DNA of 64,000 nucleotides from Ohtaekwangia sp. (GTDB taxonomy: Bacteria > Bacteroidota > Bacteroidia > Cytophagales > Cyclobacteriaceae): assembly GCA_021155195.1 (NCBI GenBank), contig JAJNPV010000050.1:806001-870000 (forward strand). Reading direction: 5' to 3'. The translations under genes and the position numbers were made by a program. Below are positions 18,450 to 26,999 of the stretch, piece by piece. Under the pieces are notes generated by a model that worked only from the letters and a program-made list of their open reading frames with translations, searched no databases and was not told where the DNA came from. Positions within the stretch are counted from its first letter, which is position 1. Each line of letters starts with the position of its first letter.

Positions 18450-19397
18450 GTGAAGAAAGTCTATTTTTTAATTTTTCTGGCGGGAACATTTTTTAGCTCG
18501 TTTGGTCAGCAAGACCCGCAGTTTACGCATTACATGTTCAACACATTGTATTATAATCCAGCCTATGCTGGCGTGGAGGGAACTACTAAGTTTACAGCTA
18601 TACACCGCACACAATGGTTAGGTTACCAGCCTTCATTTGGTGGCGGGGGTGCACCAACCACACAGATCGTAAGCATGTCGGCACCAATCAATAAGATAAA
18701 TAGTGGCTTCGGGGCTTATGTTGTTAATGACCGACTTGGCCCACAAAATAATTTGGAAGCCCAGGCTTCCTATGCTTATCATTTGGGACTGAAAGGAAGT
18801 AAACTGAGTTTTGGAATTAAGGCAGGAGTTTACTCTCAAACGATTGACTTCTCTAAATATCGAGCCATCGATCCGGATGATCCCTTGTTGCAAGGCAAGG
18901 GTAAAGAATCTCAGATTAGGCCTGACCTAGCCATGGGGGTTTTTCTACAGCGTGAAAAATATTATGGAGGGGTTAGTTTCACTCATCTTATTAAATCCGA
19001 ATTTGATTTTGGGTTAAGTCAGCGCAATGAACTTCAGCCACACATGTATGTAACCGGAGGGTATTATTATCAGGTTAATTTTGACCTCAGGTTTCAGTTC
19101 TCAACCTTAATAAAATCCGATTTTACAAAAACGACCTTCGATCTTGGCGGATTAGCCTACTATAAAGATACGATGTGGGGAGGTTTGGCGTTTAGGCAAT
19201 CAGAGGCCGCCATAATTATGTTAGGATATAGTATATTAAAGGACAAGTCGTTGAAATTAGGGTATGGGTTAGATTATGTTATTAAAGATCAACAGGCAAA
19301 GCAGCCCACTTCGCATGAATTTTTATTAACCTATGAGCTTCCGGTAAACCCAGCGATCGGTAAAAAGGTAGTTAGAACACCTCGTTACCGTCACTAA
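18450..19397 (+). CDS. PorP/SprF-family type IX secretion membrane protein
   Basis: The start was set at the GTG at 18450, because it gives a proper signal peptide (KKVYFLIFLAGTFFSSFGQQ); the in-frame TTG at 18393 adds a non-signal extension. The mature protein begins DPQFTHYMFNTLYYNPAYAG, the hallmark of PorP/SprF proteins, and continues as an outer-membrane beta-barrel of about 315 residues. Family members link the T9SS or its adhesin substrates to the cell envelope. It lies immediately before gldK, the standard Bacteroidota order, so it is likely part of the gliding/secretion machinery. Confidence 0.92.
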   Translation: MKKVYFLIFLAGTFFSSFGQQDPQFTHYMFNTLYYNPAYAGVEGTTKFTAIHRTQWLGYQPSFGGGGAPTTQIVSMSAPINKINSGFGAYVVNDRLGPQNNLEAQASYAYHLGLKGSKLSFGIKAGVYSQTIDFSKYRAIDPDDPLLQGKGKESQIRPDLAMGVFLQREKYYGGVSFTHLIKSEFDFGLSQRNELQPHMYVTGGYYYQVNFDLRFQFSTLIKSDFTKTTFDLGGLAYYKDTMWGGLAFRQSEAAIIMLGYSILKDKSLKLGYGLDYVIKDQQAKQPTSHEFLLTYELPVNPAIGKKVVRTPRYRH

Positions 19398-19536
19398 TCG
19401 AGTAATAATTTTGGTTTTTTTAATATTTTATTGAATTTGGTATCCCTGTAGTTTAAAAAAAAGGTTAAAAAGAATAACTTTCGGGTCTGTTTGGTTGGCT
19501 TTACTAAACCAGAAGACTAGATCTAATAAAAAGAGT

Positions 19537-20658
19537 ATGAAGAAAAGTGTTTCTCTAAAGGTTCTGTACTATGCTTTATTCCTGAGTGCTGGATCAATTC
19601 TAGGAAGTTGCGGCTTGCTTGGTATTGGTGGCAAAAAAGGAGGCGATGCTCAGGGTGAAGTGGTTGGACAATCAACACTCGAGCGAAGAGAGGGCTGGTC
19701 AATGGTTATTCCTTACGGGATGGTGCCAATTCCTGCCGGTACTTTCCACATGGGTCAAGCAGATGAAGATCCTGCTTCAACCCAGATCAACTTTAACAAG
19801 CAAATTACCATCGGTCCTCTATTTATGGATGAGACTGAAATTACCAATGATGAATATCTTCAATTCACCACATTCTTTTTAGATCCAAATGGAGCGGAAG
19901 GACTTACGAACTTTGCGCAGATTGGCCAAAATGAATTCATGGAGAAATATTATCCTGATACCACAGTTTGGATGAAAGACTTTTCGCACCACATGGGCGA
20001 TCCATTGGTTGATTACTACTGGCAACATCCTGGCTACCAGGATTATCCGGTGGTGGGTGTTAGCTGGGAAGCAGCCAACTTTTTCGGAAAATGGAGATCG
20101 GCATTCTTAAATGAATGGCGTCAGGTAAACGGTGGCCAACCACCTATGCCGGCATTTCGCTTGCCTTCTGAGGCAGAGTGGGAATATGCAGCTCGTGGCG
20201 GACGCGATATGGCAAAGTACCCTTGGGGAAATCCATATATCCGTAACTCAAAAGGATGTATGCTTGCTAACTTTAAACCAGGCCGCGGAAATTTTTATGA
20301 TGATGGTTTTGCGTACACCGCACCCGTAGGAATTTACTTCCCGAATGATTATGGTTTGGTAGACATGGCTGGTAACGTATCAGAGTGGTGCTTGGATGAT
20401 TTCAACCCGGCATCAGTTCCAACTGTGTGGGATCTTAACCCTCAATATATTGATAAGAATGCCTACGATCGAGAAGGCAATTCAAAGGAAAAATATAATG
20501 CTCGAAAAGTAGTGCGTGGTGGTTCGTGGAAAGATGTTGCCTACTATCTCGAGACAGGAACCAGAACATACGAGTATAAGGATTCGACACGTGCTTACAT
20601 TGGTTTTCGCTGTGCGATGACTAACCTAGGACGTTCATCCGGTGCTGAATTTCAATAA
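19537..20658 (+). CDS. gldK: gliding motility/T9SS lipoprotein GldK
   Basis: The start was moved from a TTG at 19495 to the ATG at 19537, which gives a lipoprotein signal with a perfect lipobox (LGSC). The rest is a formylglycine-generating-enzyme (FGE)/sulfatase-modifying fold: VPIPAGTFHMGQ, LPSEAEWEYAARGG, DMAGNVSEWCLDDF and VVRGGSWKD. In GldK the fold is structural: with GldN it forms the periplasmic ring of the type IX secretion system. The order gldK-gldL-gldM-gldN identifies it rather than its paralog GldJ. A candidate TAacTTTc box lies about 60 bp upstream. Confidence 0.93.
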   Translation: MKKSVSLKVLYYALFLSAGSILGSCGLLGIGGKKGGDAQGEVVGQSTLERREGWSMVIPYGMVPIPAGTFHMGQADEDPASTQINFNKQITIGPLFMDETEITNDEYLQFTTFFLDPNGAEGLTNFAQIGQNEFMEKYYPDTTVWMKDFSHHMGDPLVDYYWQHPGYQDYPVVGVSWEAANFFGKWRSAFLNEWRQVNGGQPPMPAFRLPSEAEWEYAARGGRDMAKYPWGNPYIRNSKGCMLANFKPGRGNFYDDGFAYTAPVGIYFPNDYGLVDMAGNVSEWCLDDFNPASVPTVWDLNPQYIDKNAYDREGNSKEKYNARKVVRGGSWKDVAYYLETGTRTYEYKDSTRAYIGFRCAMTNLGRSSGAEFQ

Positions 20659-20717
20659 TTAAAAACCTCTGGTTATATTTATAAAAAATCAGAATAAAAC
20701 TTAAACCTCAACGAACC

Positions 20718-21542
20718 ATGGCAAAGAAAAAAGGCGGATTTGTTAATTTATTGTACACAACCATAATGCCCAAAATATATGGTATTGGGGCTGCCGTTGT
20801 AATCATTGGAGCATTGTTTAAAATTGAACACATGGAAGGTGCCAGCTTGATGCTGATTGCTGGTTTAAGTATAGAAGCCGCCATTTTCTTTCTAAGTGCC
20901 TTTGAACCAAAACATGAAGAACCAGATTGGTCAAAAGTATATCCAGAACTTTCAGAAGAATATGAAGGACCTGTAAATCCTACAGCCACGCGTATTAGCA
21001 ATCGCCCGGCAGCAGGAGATTCTCCTCTATTGAAAATTGATGAGATGTTGAAGACTGCAAAAGTAGATCAAAACCTTTTAGATAATTTAGGAAAAGGCCT
21101 TACTAACTTAGCTACCTCTGCTTCGCAGATGAGCAACCTATCTAATGCAGCAGTTGCTACAAATGAATATGCTAAGAATGTTCAGACTGCTTCTTCATCT
21201 CTTATGGAAATGAATAAGTCTTATGGCACAGCTATGAAAGCGGTTACCGCTATGGCAGATGCTTCTAAAGATACAAGTGAGTATCATTCACAAGTACAAA
21301 AGGTTACTAAAAACCTTACTGCTTTGAATGCACTTTATGAAATGGAATTGAAAGATGCTGATACGCATGTTAAGAGTATGAATAAATTCTACGAAAGCTT
21401 AACAGGAGCAATGCAGGGTCTTTCTAAAGTAGGGGAAAACACAACCAAGTTTACTTCAGAGTTAGGAAGTCTTACGGCCAACGTAACAGCCTTGAATAAG
21501 GTGTATGGCGGTATGCTTACAGCTATGAAAGGTGGCAATTAA
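20718..21542 (+). CDS. gldL: T9SS/gliding motor protein GldL
   Basis: Inner-membrane stator part of the proton-driven GldL-GldM motor. 274 residues: two closely spaced transmembrane helices in the first 70 residues (IYGIGAAVVIIGALFKI and LMLIAGLSIEAAIFFLSAFE, the latter with a membrane-buried Glu), then a cytoplasmic, largely helical tail rich in Asn, Ser and Thr. KIEHMEGA between the helices is characteristic. It is followed by gldM after 48 bp. Confidence 0.94.
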   Translation: MAKKKGGFVNLLYTTIMPKIYGIGAAVVIIGALFKIEHMEGASLMLIAGLSIEAAIFFLSAFEPKHEEPDWSKVYPELSEEYEGPVNPTATRISNRPAAGDSPLLKIDEMLKTAKVDQNLLDNLGKGLTNLATSASQMSNLSNAAVATNEYAKNVQTASSSLMEMNKSYGTAMKAVTAMADASKDTSEYHSQVQKVTKNLTALNALYEMELKDADTHVKSMNKFYESLTGAMQGLSKVGENTTKFTSELGSLTANVTALNKVYGGMLTAMKGGN

Positions 21543-21590
21543 TTGGTTTACATTTTAGTTCGATTTTTTTAACCTAAAAGATAATAAACC

Positions 21591-23168
21591 ATGGCAGGCG
21601 GTAAGGAAACACCCAGGCAAAAAATGATTGGTATGATGTACATGGTGCTTACAGCGTTGTTGGCACTTAACGTAAGTAATGCCGTTTTAGAAAAATTTGC
21701 AATCATTGATGAAACATTGGTTAAATTGGTTAGCGAGAATCAAAAGACTAATGAAGCCAAGTTGGCTGGAATTTTGGCCTCAACAGGTCAGGATGCTCCG
21801 GTAGTAGCTGCACGTGAAAAGGCTGGAAAAGTTCGTGAGCTGACGAAAGCTACAATCGCATACTTAGATGAGTTAAAGCTGAAGATGAAAACTGAGGCTG
21901 ACGGAAAGGTTATTGAGGGCGAGGATTTGGTAACAAATACACACAGAGCCGAAGAGTTGATGCTGGATAGCAGAAAACCAGAAGTAGGTCTGGAATTTGA
22001 AAAGAGGCTTAACCAACATGTTGCTGAGTTGAATAAAATAGTTGAACCTAAGGAGCCTTATAAGAAGTTGACTCGTACAGCAAAGGATTACGAAGAGTTC
22101 AAGAATAACACCAATCAACTAGATAAAAATTTCCTTCAGTTTTCATTTGAGCAGACTCCTACTATGGGAGCTATTGCAACAGTAAGTCAAATGCAAACAG
22201 AAATTTTGGAATACGAAGCTGAGGCATTAGATGCGCTTCTGGCTATAGCCGAAGGTCAGGTATTCAAGGCTGATAAGGTTGTTCCCATGGTAAGAGCTGA
22301 GTCAAATACATTGGTTGCAGGACAAGAGTACAGTGCTGATCTGTTTATTGCTGCTGCATCGGATGTTCCAGCAGAAATGTTTATGAATGATAAGCCTCTT
22401 GAAGTATCAAAAGATCCTGTTACAGGTATTAACATGGGTAAAATCAAGTTTAGAACAAGTGGTGGAACCTATGATAAAAACGGCTTAGCGGATGCATCAT
22501 TCCATGTTAAAATCAACATCAAAGGAAAACCCTATGAGGAGGTGATCAGGTATAAGGTTGCAAAGCCGGTTGCTAAATTTGAATCGGAGAGTGCAAGTAC
22601 CTTGTATTTGGATTGCGGTAACGAAATGACCGTTAGTGTTCAGGGACTAGCTGAATCGTCAGGTATCTCGTTAAGTGTTCCGGGCGATCAGGGAAAAGTA
22701 GTGAATCAGGGTCCAGGTAAGTTCGTATTGATACCCACACGCCCTCAAATGGATGTGCGCGTGTCTGTTAATGGATCTCAAATTGAAGTAAAGCAATTTA
22801 AAGCAAAGCAAGTACCTAGCCCGGTTGCTAAGTTGATGGTAGGAAATGGTGAGTATGATGTGAAAAGAGGTATTCCTCCAGGAACTTCAATCGCTCGTTT
22901 AATTCCAGATATTTCAGATGATACCTTCAAGCGCCAAAATGCTAAGGATGCTGGATACCGGGTTACAAGTATGACTTTGCAAATAACAGGAAAGACTCCT
23001 ATCACATTAACTTCGGGTACCATTGAATTAGCGAAATATGGATTAAGACCTGGTGATAGCTTTTCAATCTTTAATGTTCAGGTTGTGCGTTCAACCTGGG
23101 ATCCCAACGATGCAGATAACAAACCGGTTAATGCTAAATTGGAAGGTGTTTACGTGATGGGTAAATAA
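21591..23168 (+). CDS. gldM: T9SS/gliding motor protein GldM
   Basis: 525 residues. A single N-terminal transmembrane helix (MIGMMYMVLTALLALNVSNA) crosses the inner membrane beside GldL; the remainder is a long periplasmic shaft of four domains that reaches the GldK/GldN ring. The N-terminal helical domain (about 35-225) and the following beta-rich domains (from about VPMVRAES) fit known GldM/PorM structures. The motif PRQKMIGMMYMVLTA is the family signature. Confidence 0.95.
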   Translation: MAGGKETPRQKMIGMMYMVLTALLALNVSNAVLEKFAIIDETLVKLVSENQKTNEAKLAGILASTGQDAPVVAAREKAGKVRELTKATIAYLDELKLKMKTEADGKVIEGEDLVTNTHRAEELMLDSRKPEVGLEFEKRLNQHVAELNKIVEPKEPYKKLTRTAKDYEEFKNNTNQLDKNFLQFSFEQTPTMGAIATVSQMQTEILEYEAEALDALLAIAEGQVFKADKVVPMVRAESNTLVAGQEYSADLFIAAASDVPAEMFMNDKPLEVSKDPVTGINMGKIKFRTSGGTYDKNGLADASFHVKINIKGKPYEEVIRYKVAKPVAKFESESASTLYLDCGNEMTVSVQGLAESSGISLSVPGDQGKVVNQGPGKFVLIPTRPQMDVRVSVNGSQIEVKQFKAKQVPSPVAKLMVGNGEYDVKRGIPPGTSIARLIPDISDDTFKRQNAKDAGYRVTSMTLQITGKTPITLTSGTIELAKYGLRPGDSFSIFNVQVVRSTWDPNDADNKPVNAKLEGVYVMGK

Positions 23169-23175
23169 AAATAAA

Positions 23176-24072
23176 ATGAAAGTAGTTAGTATTTTTCTTC
23201 TGTCTTTTGGCTTGATAAGTGGCGCCTTGGCTCAACAGGATACGGTATATAATCCGAATTCTACTGAGCGAATTCCTTACTATGAACAGCTTTATCGCTT
23301 TCGGGTTTGGAGAACGGTTGATTTAAATGAGAAGCAAAATGCTGGCTTTAAATCTGCACAATCAGATATTGCTAAATTTCTGATTAAGAGTATACAAAGT
23401 GGTGCGCTTACAGCGTATGATGACTCCCTGAAGAATGTTAGAAAACCAGAAGAAATTCTTGTAAGCAACCAGGCGTTGGTGGAGGCTCCTTATAACGCAA
23501 CAAAATCTTATTTTACAAATGAGACTGCAAGTTTTGGAGGCAAAAACTACGAGTCCATTAGAAATGATAATAAAGGAAATCCACCAACGGATAATTCTTG
23601 GTGGCAGTTAACCACTAACCAAACAGAGTATTATACAGCGGGTCAAATTGTAGCCATATCAGTTATTGAGGATGTTATTTTTGACAAAAGAAGATCAAGG
23701 TTGTATTACGACATTCAGTCAATAGGTGTTTGGGCGCAAAAGTCTGGTTCTACCGATATAAACCCAATTGCATTTATTCAGTATAAGGATTTCTTTAATC
23801 TTGTTGAAAAGCAGTCTCATAGCAAGGATATGAAAGAGCGCGATAAGGTACTTTGGAGAAATCGTTACAATCCTTCTGAAAACAGAACATTCACCGATGC
23901 ATTTAAACTCAGATTGTTCCACGGAATAATTGATAAAGTTGAAAATCCTGATGATCGTTCTATCCAACAAATTTATGAGAGAAATGGCCGGAGCTATGGC
24001 GAGTCGGTTTTTGCTCGGTGGGAAGAAGAAATGAAGATGATGGAAAAAGAACACAACCTTTGGGAGTATTAA
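23176..24072 (+). CDS. gldN: T9SS periplasmic ring protein GldN
   Basis: 298 residues with a signal peptide (FLLSFGLISGALAQQ). GldN/PorN binds GldK to form the large periplasmic ring of the type IX secretion system. Visible family features are YEQLYRFRVWRTVDLNEKQN near the start, the central AISVIEDVIFDKRRSRLYYD and the tail ESVFARWEEEMKMME. It starts 8 bp after gldM and is followed by a strong terminator, so it is the last gene of the operon. Confidence 0.94.
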   Translation: MKVVSIFLLSFGLISGALAQQDTVYNPNSTERIPYYEQLYRFRVWRTVDLNEKQNAGFKSAQSDIAKFLIKSIQSGALTAYDDSLKNVRKPEEILVSNQALVEAPYNATKSYFTNETASFGGKNYESIRNDNKGNPPTDNSWWQLTTNQTEYYTAGQIVAISVIEDVIFDKRRSRLYYDIQSIGVWAQKSGSTDINPIAFIQYKDFFNLVEKQSHSKDMKERDKVLWRNRYNPSENRTFTDAFKLRLFHGIIDKVENPDDRSIQQIYERNGRSYGESVFARWEEEMKMMEKEHNLWEY

Positions 24073-24094
24073 TATTTCTTGAAGAATTATATAG

Positions 24095-24115
24095 AGCCCC
24101 GCAAGGGGCTTTTTT
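24095..24115 (+). terminator. intrinsic terminator of the gldKLMN operon
   Basis: AGCCCC-GCAA-GGGGCT forms a 6-bp GC-rich stem with a stable tetraloop, followed directly by TTTTT. It lies 22 bp after the gldN stop and 13 bp before the next ATG. Confidence 0.93.
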
Positions 24116-24127
24116 ATTTTACGATTT

Positions 24128-24598
24128 ATGATTTCAGTAAGGAAAGGGAAGCGCGAAGACTTACCACGAGTATTAGAACTAATTAAAGAGCTTGCAGAAT
24201 TTGAGCGTGCCGCTCATGAAGTTTCCAATACAGTTTCCAAAATGGAAGAAGATGGATTTGGTGCTAATCCTGTCTATGGTTTTTTTGTAGCTGAAGATGA
24301 GGGATTGATTCAGGGGCTATCACTGTATTATTATCGATACTCTACCTGGAAAGGTAAGCGACTCTACCTTGAGGATATTGTAGTTACCGAATCTCAACGC
24401 GGAAAGGGAATCGGCAAAATGCTGTTTGACACCACGATGAAGTTAGCATTAGATGAAGGATGTACTGGAATGATGTGGCAGGTATTAGAGTGGAATACAC
24501 CTGCTATTGACTTCTATAAAAAGTACAATGCCCATATGGATGGGGAGTGGATAAATTGCAACTTAGAAGCGGATCAGATTAAAGATGCGTTAAACTAG
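24128..24598 (+). CDS. GNAT family N-acetyltransferase
   Basis: 156 residues with the GNAT fold: the acetyl-CoA pyrophosphate-binding loop is seen in ESQRGKGIGKMLFD, preceded by the beta-4 strand LYLEDIVV and followed by GMMWQVLEWNTPAIDFYKKY. The pattern is close to the diamine (spermidine/spermine-like) acetyltransferase group, which shares the VLEWN.PAIDFY segment, so a polyamine or thialysine substrate is possible but not proven. It starts 13 bp after the gld terminator and so is probably transcribed separately. Confidence 0.9.
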   Translation: MISVRKGKREDLPRVLELIKELAEFERAAHEVSNTVSKMEEDGFGANPVYGFFVAEDEGLIQGLSLYYYRYSTWKGKRLYLEDIVVTESQRGKGIGKMLFDTTMKLALDEGCTGMMWQVLEWNTPAIDFYKKYNAHMDGEWINCNLEADQIKDALN

Positions 24599-24599
24599 A

Positions 24600-24902
24600 T
24601 TAGACTTCATCAAGCAATGTATTGAAAGCAGCATGTTGATCTTTAAAATGGATGCGATGGGCCTCTACAATAGCGGGGGCAAATTCATTTAAATATTTTA
24701 CAACATGCTCGATTGTATTGGCAAAGCATTGAAGACTGTAAGACACCGAGGTTTCGTCATCGTGTGTTAACACCTTATAGAACTTATAATCAATGAATAA
24801 ATTAGTTTCCATCAGGGCAGGTATGTAATTCTCCTTTACCCAAGCGATCCATTCTGTTTCAATTTTCTTATCTATTCCAAAGGTGACATTATATAATAGC
24901 AT
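24600..24902 (-). CDS. DUF4286 family protein
   Basis: 100 residues. The pattern MLLYNVTFGIDKKIETEWI, then SYSLQCFANTIEHVVKYL and the C-terminal HIRFKD-like segment, match DUF4286, a small alpha+beta (dimeric ferredoxin-like) family widespread in Bacteroidota. The function is unknown. It lies 18 bp downstream of the saccharopine dehydrogenase-like gene on the same strand and converges on the acetyltransferase gene. Confidence 0.83.
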   Translation of the reverse strand: MLLYNVTFGIDKKIETEWIAWVKENYIPALMETNLFIDYKFYKVLTHDDETSVSYSLQCFANTIEHVVKYLNEFAPAIVEAHRIHFKDQHAAFNTLLDEV

Positions 24903-24920
24903 AGATCTGGTTTTTAAGGA

Positions 24921-26138
24921 TTAGGCACTACCATTCACGTAGTCTTGCAAATAACTAAATTCCTCCGTCAACATTCCGTTTTCGGTTACGGTTCCTCGTT
25001 TAATAATATCCTCAACATCCTTCCGAAGAAGTGGTTTTAAAATGCGATCTATAAGATCGCGACCAAACTCTTGAGAGGCACTACGAGGAAGTTCGCACGG
25101 CAAATTATCTACGGCCATGCTTGTAACATAATGCTCATTGCTATAAGGAGGAAAGACGGAGTCAGTTTTTGGATCATAGTCATAAACAGGATCGGGAATG
25201 GTGCTGGCACGTTTGGTACTGGGAATGGAACCATTTATATCGCACGTGATATCAGCCACTACTCTGATTTTAAATTTTGGATCCTGCATTTCCTCGCGCG
25301 TGAATAAAACGGGTGCTTTCGGATTCCAATATGCACCACCTAACAAGATATGAGCAACGTGTGTATACTTTGAAAACAAAGAGGAGTATCTTTCCGGATA
25401 GCTATGAAATTCTTCGCGATTGAAATGACCCCCTGCTTTTCGCGCATGATAATCAGCGCTGCTTAATTGAGCATAGACTGGCTCATTGTATTCTTTAACA
25501 AGAAAGTCATCAGCATTAACTTTTCGAATTCCTGCTGTGTCCAAAGTCTCCATAGCACCTTTGCCAACGCGGCCAGCACCTGTAAGAATTATTTTTATGG
25601 GGGGTAGGTTAACTTTACGTAATTCAAGCTTCAAATCATTTACATCAAAGCATTCGTATGCTCTGCGCAACGAAAACAGGTTGTATCGTTTCCCGTAGGT
25701 GAGCAGTCCATTGTATGCGCCTACAATTCCGGCAAACCGACCAAAGGCTACAAGTCGATTACCCTGAGCATCTTTCAGTCCCTCGTAATCAATTAAGCGA
25801 ATGTTTTTTTTAAGGATGGCTTGAAGCAAACCGCGATTATAAGGCTGCTTTTTAATAGTATGTGAAAAAAACAGATATGTTTTATCAGCAATTAGTTCAT
25901 GAATAGGCACTTCTTTTATGCCCATTAGAATATCGCAATCACTGACATCGGAGACTACCTCGAGGTCTAGTGCCTGATACTCTAAATCACTAAAACAACG
26001 CACAGCACTTTGCTGACACACTACTTTTACGTGATCGAATCGTTGCTGAATTTCTTCTACTTGTGCAGGAGTAAAGGCAACCCGTTTGTCGGGTGGCACT
26101 TTGCCCTCTCGGAGCAAACCAATTTTAATAGGAATCAT
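24921..26138 (-). CDS. saccharopine dehydrogenase/alanine dehydrogenase-like NAD(P)-binding oxidoreductase
   Basis: 405 residues. The N-terminal AlaDh/PNT-type domain is clear (IGLLREGKVPPDKRVAFTP, then VVCQQSAVRCFSD and SHTIKKQPYN). The Rossmann nucleotide-binding loop is ILTGAGRVGKGAMETL near residue 190. Later, VADITCDINGSIPSTKRAST and DNLPCELPRSASQEFG resemble the lysine-ketoglutarate reductase/saccharopine dehydrogenase branch rather than alanine dehydrogenase. It probably acts in amino-acid metabolism in the cytoplasm. The exact substrate cannot be told from sequence alone. Confidence 0.85.
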   Translation of the reverse strand: MIPIKIGLLREGKVPPDKRVAFTPAQVEEIQQRFDHVKVVCQQSAVRCFSDLEYQALDLEVVSDVSDCDILMGIKEVPIHELIADKTYLFFSHTIKKQPYNRGLLQAILKKNIRLIDYEGLKDAQGNRLVAFGRFAGIVGAYNGLLTYGKRYNLFSLRRAYECFDVNDLKLELRKVNLPPIKIILTGAGRVGKGAMETLDTAGIRKVNADDFLVKEYNEPVYAQLSSADYHARKAGGHFNREEFHSYPERYSSLFSKYTHVAHILLGGAYWNPKAPVLFTREEMQDPKFKIRVVADITCDINGSIPSTKRASTIPDPVYDYDPKTDSVFPPYSNEHYVTSMAVDNLPCELPRSASQEFGRDLIDRILKPLLRKDVEDIIKRGTVTENGMLTEEFSYLQDYVNGSA

Positions 26139-26215
26139 GTGCTTGAAGGTGAAGCACCGAAGATAGTTAGCTTTTAGCTTTTATCGAAATGATTGAAAAT
26201 CTACAAACCCTTAGA

Positions 26216-26989
26216 TTAGCTTTCGAGAAGGCCGCCTAGTAACGAACTTGATTCTTTGCGTGCATTTCTTCCATAAGGAGCTAATGCCTGAACCAGCTTT
26301 CGGATAGGCATGGATTGAAGCCACACTTTACCGGTCCCTCTTAGGGTAGCCAGAAATATTCCTTCGCCACCAAATACCATAGATTTTAAACTGCCGGAAG
26401 TTTCAACATCAAAATCAATAGTTGATTCGAAAGCAACAACACAGCCGGTATCTACACGCAATGTTTCATTATTAAGGGTGCGCTCAATTACTGTTCCACC
26501 GGCATGGACAAAGGCTTTGCCATCTCCTTCTAACTTTTGGAGAATGAACCCTTCACCACCTACAAGCCCAGCGCCAATCTTTCGATTGAAGACAATAGAT
26601 AATTTTGTACCAAAGGCCGCGCACAAAAAACCATCTTTCTGAACAACCAATTCATGATTAGGGCAAGTTGATAGCTCAACTGGAATAACAGTGCCCGGGT
26701 AAGGTGCTGAGAAACCAACTTTAGCTTTTTTATTTCCTCTATTTGTGAAATGAGTTAGAAAAAGAGATTCGCCCGAAAGCAAACGACTGCCTGCGGAAAG
26801 TAATTTATCAAAAATGCCCTGGTTGGTGTTTGATCCATCGCCCATTTTTGTTTCAAACAAAATTCCTTCTTCCATAAAGAGCATGGCGCCTGCTTCTGCG
26901 ATTACTGTTTCCATCGGGTCTAATTCAACCTCTACAATTTGAATACTCTCCCCTTTTATTTGATAATCGATTACATGTGAAGTAGGCAT
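26216..26989 (-). CDS. AIM24/TIGR00266 family protein
   Basis: 257 residues, no signal peptide. IVEVELDPMETVIAEAGAML, LFLTHFTNRG and CLVVFES-like beta-strand segments (VDTGCVVAFESTIDFD), then VFGGEGIFLATLRGTGKVWL, identify the AIM24 family, a beta-sandwich of unknown biochemical function found in bacteria and mitochondria. It is separated by 10 bp from the M14 peptidase gene upstream on the same strand. Confidence 0.88.
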   Translation of the reverse strand: MPTSHVIDYQIKGESIQIVEVELDPMETVIAEAGAMLFMEEGILFETKMGDGSNTNQGIFDKLLSAGSRLLSGESLFLTHFTNRGNKKAKVGFSAPYPGTVIPVELSTCPNHELVVQKDGFLCAAFGTKLSIVFNRKIGAGLVGGEGFILQKLEGDGKAFVHAGGTVIERTLNNETLRVDTGCVVAFESTIDFDVETSGSLKSMVFGGEGIFLATLRGTGKVWLQSMPIRKLVQALAPYGRNARKESSSLLGGLLES

Positions 26990-26999
26990 GGTGCAAGTG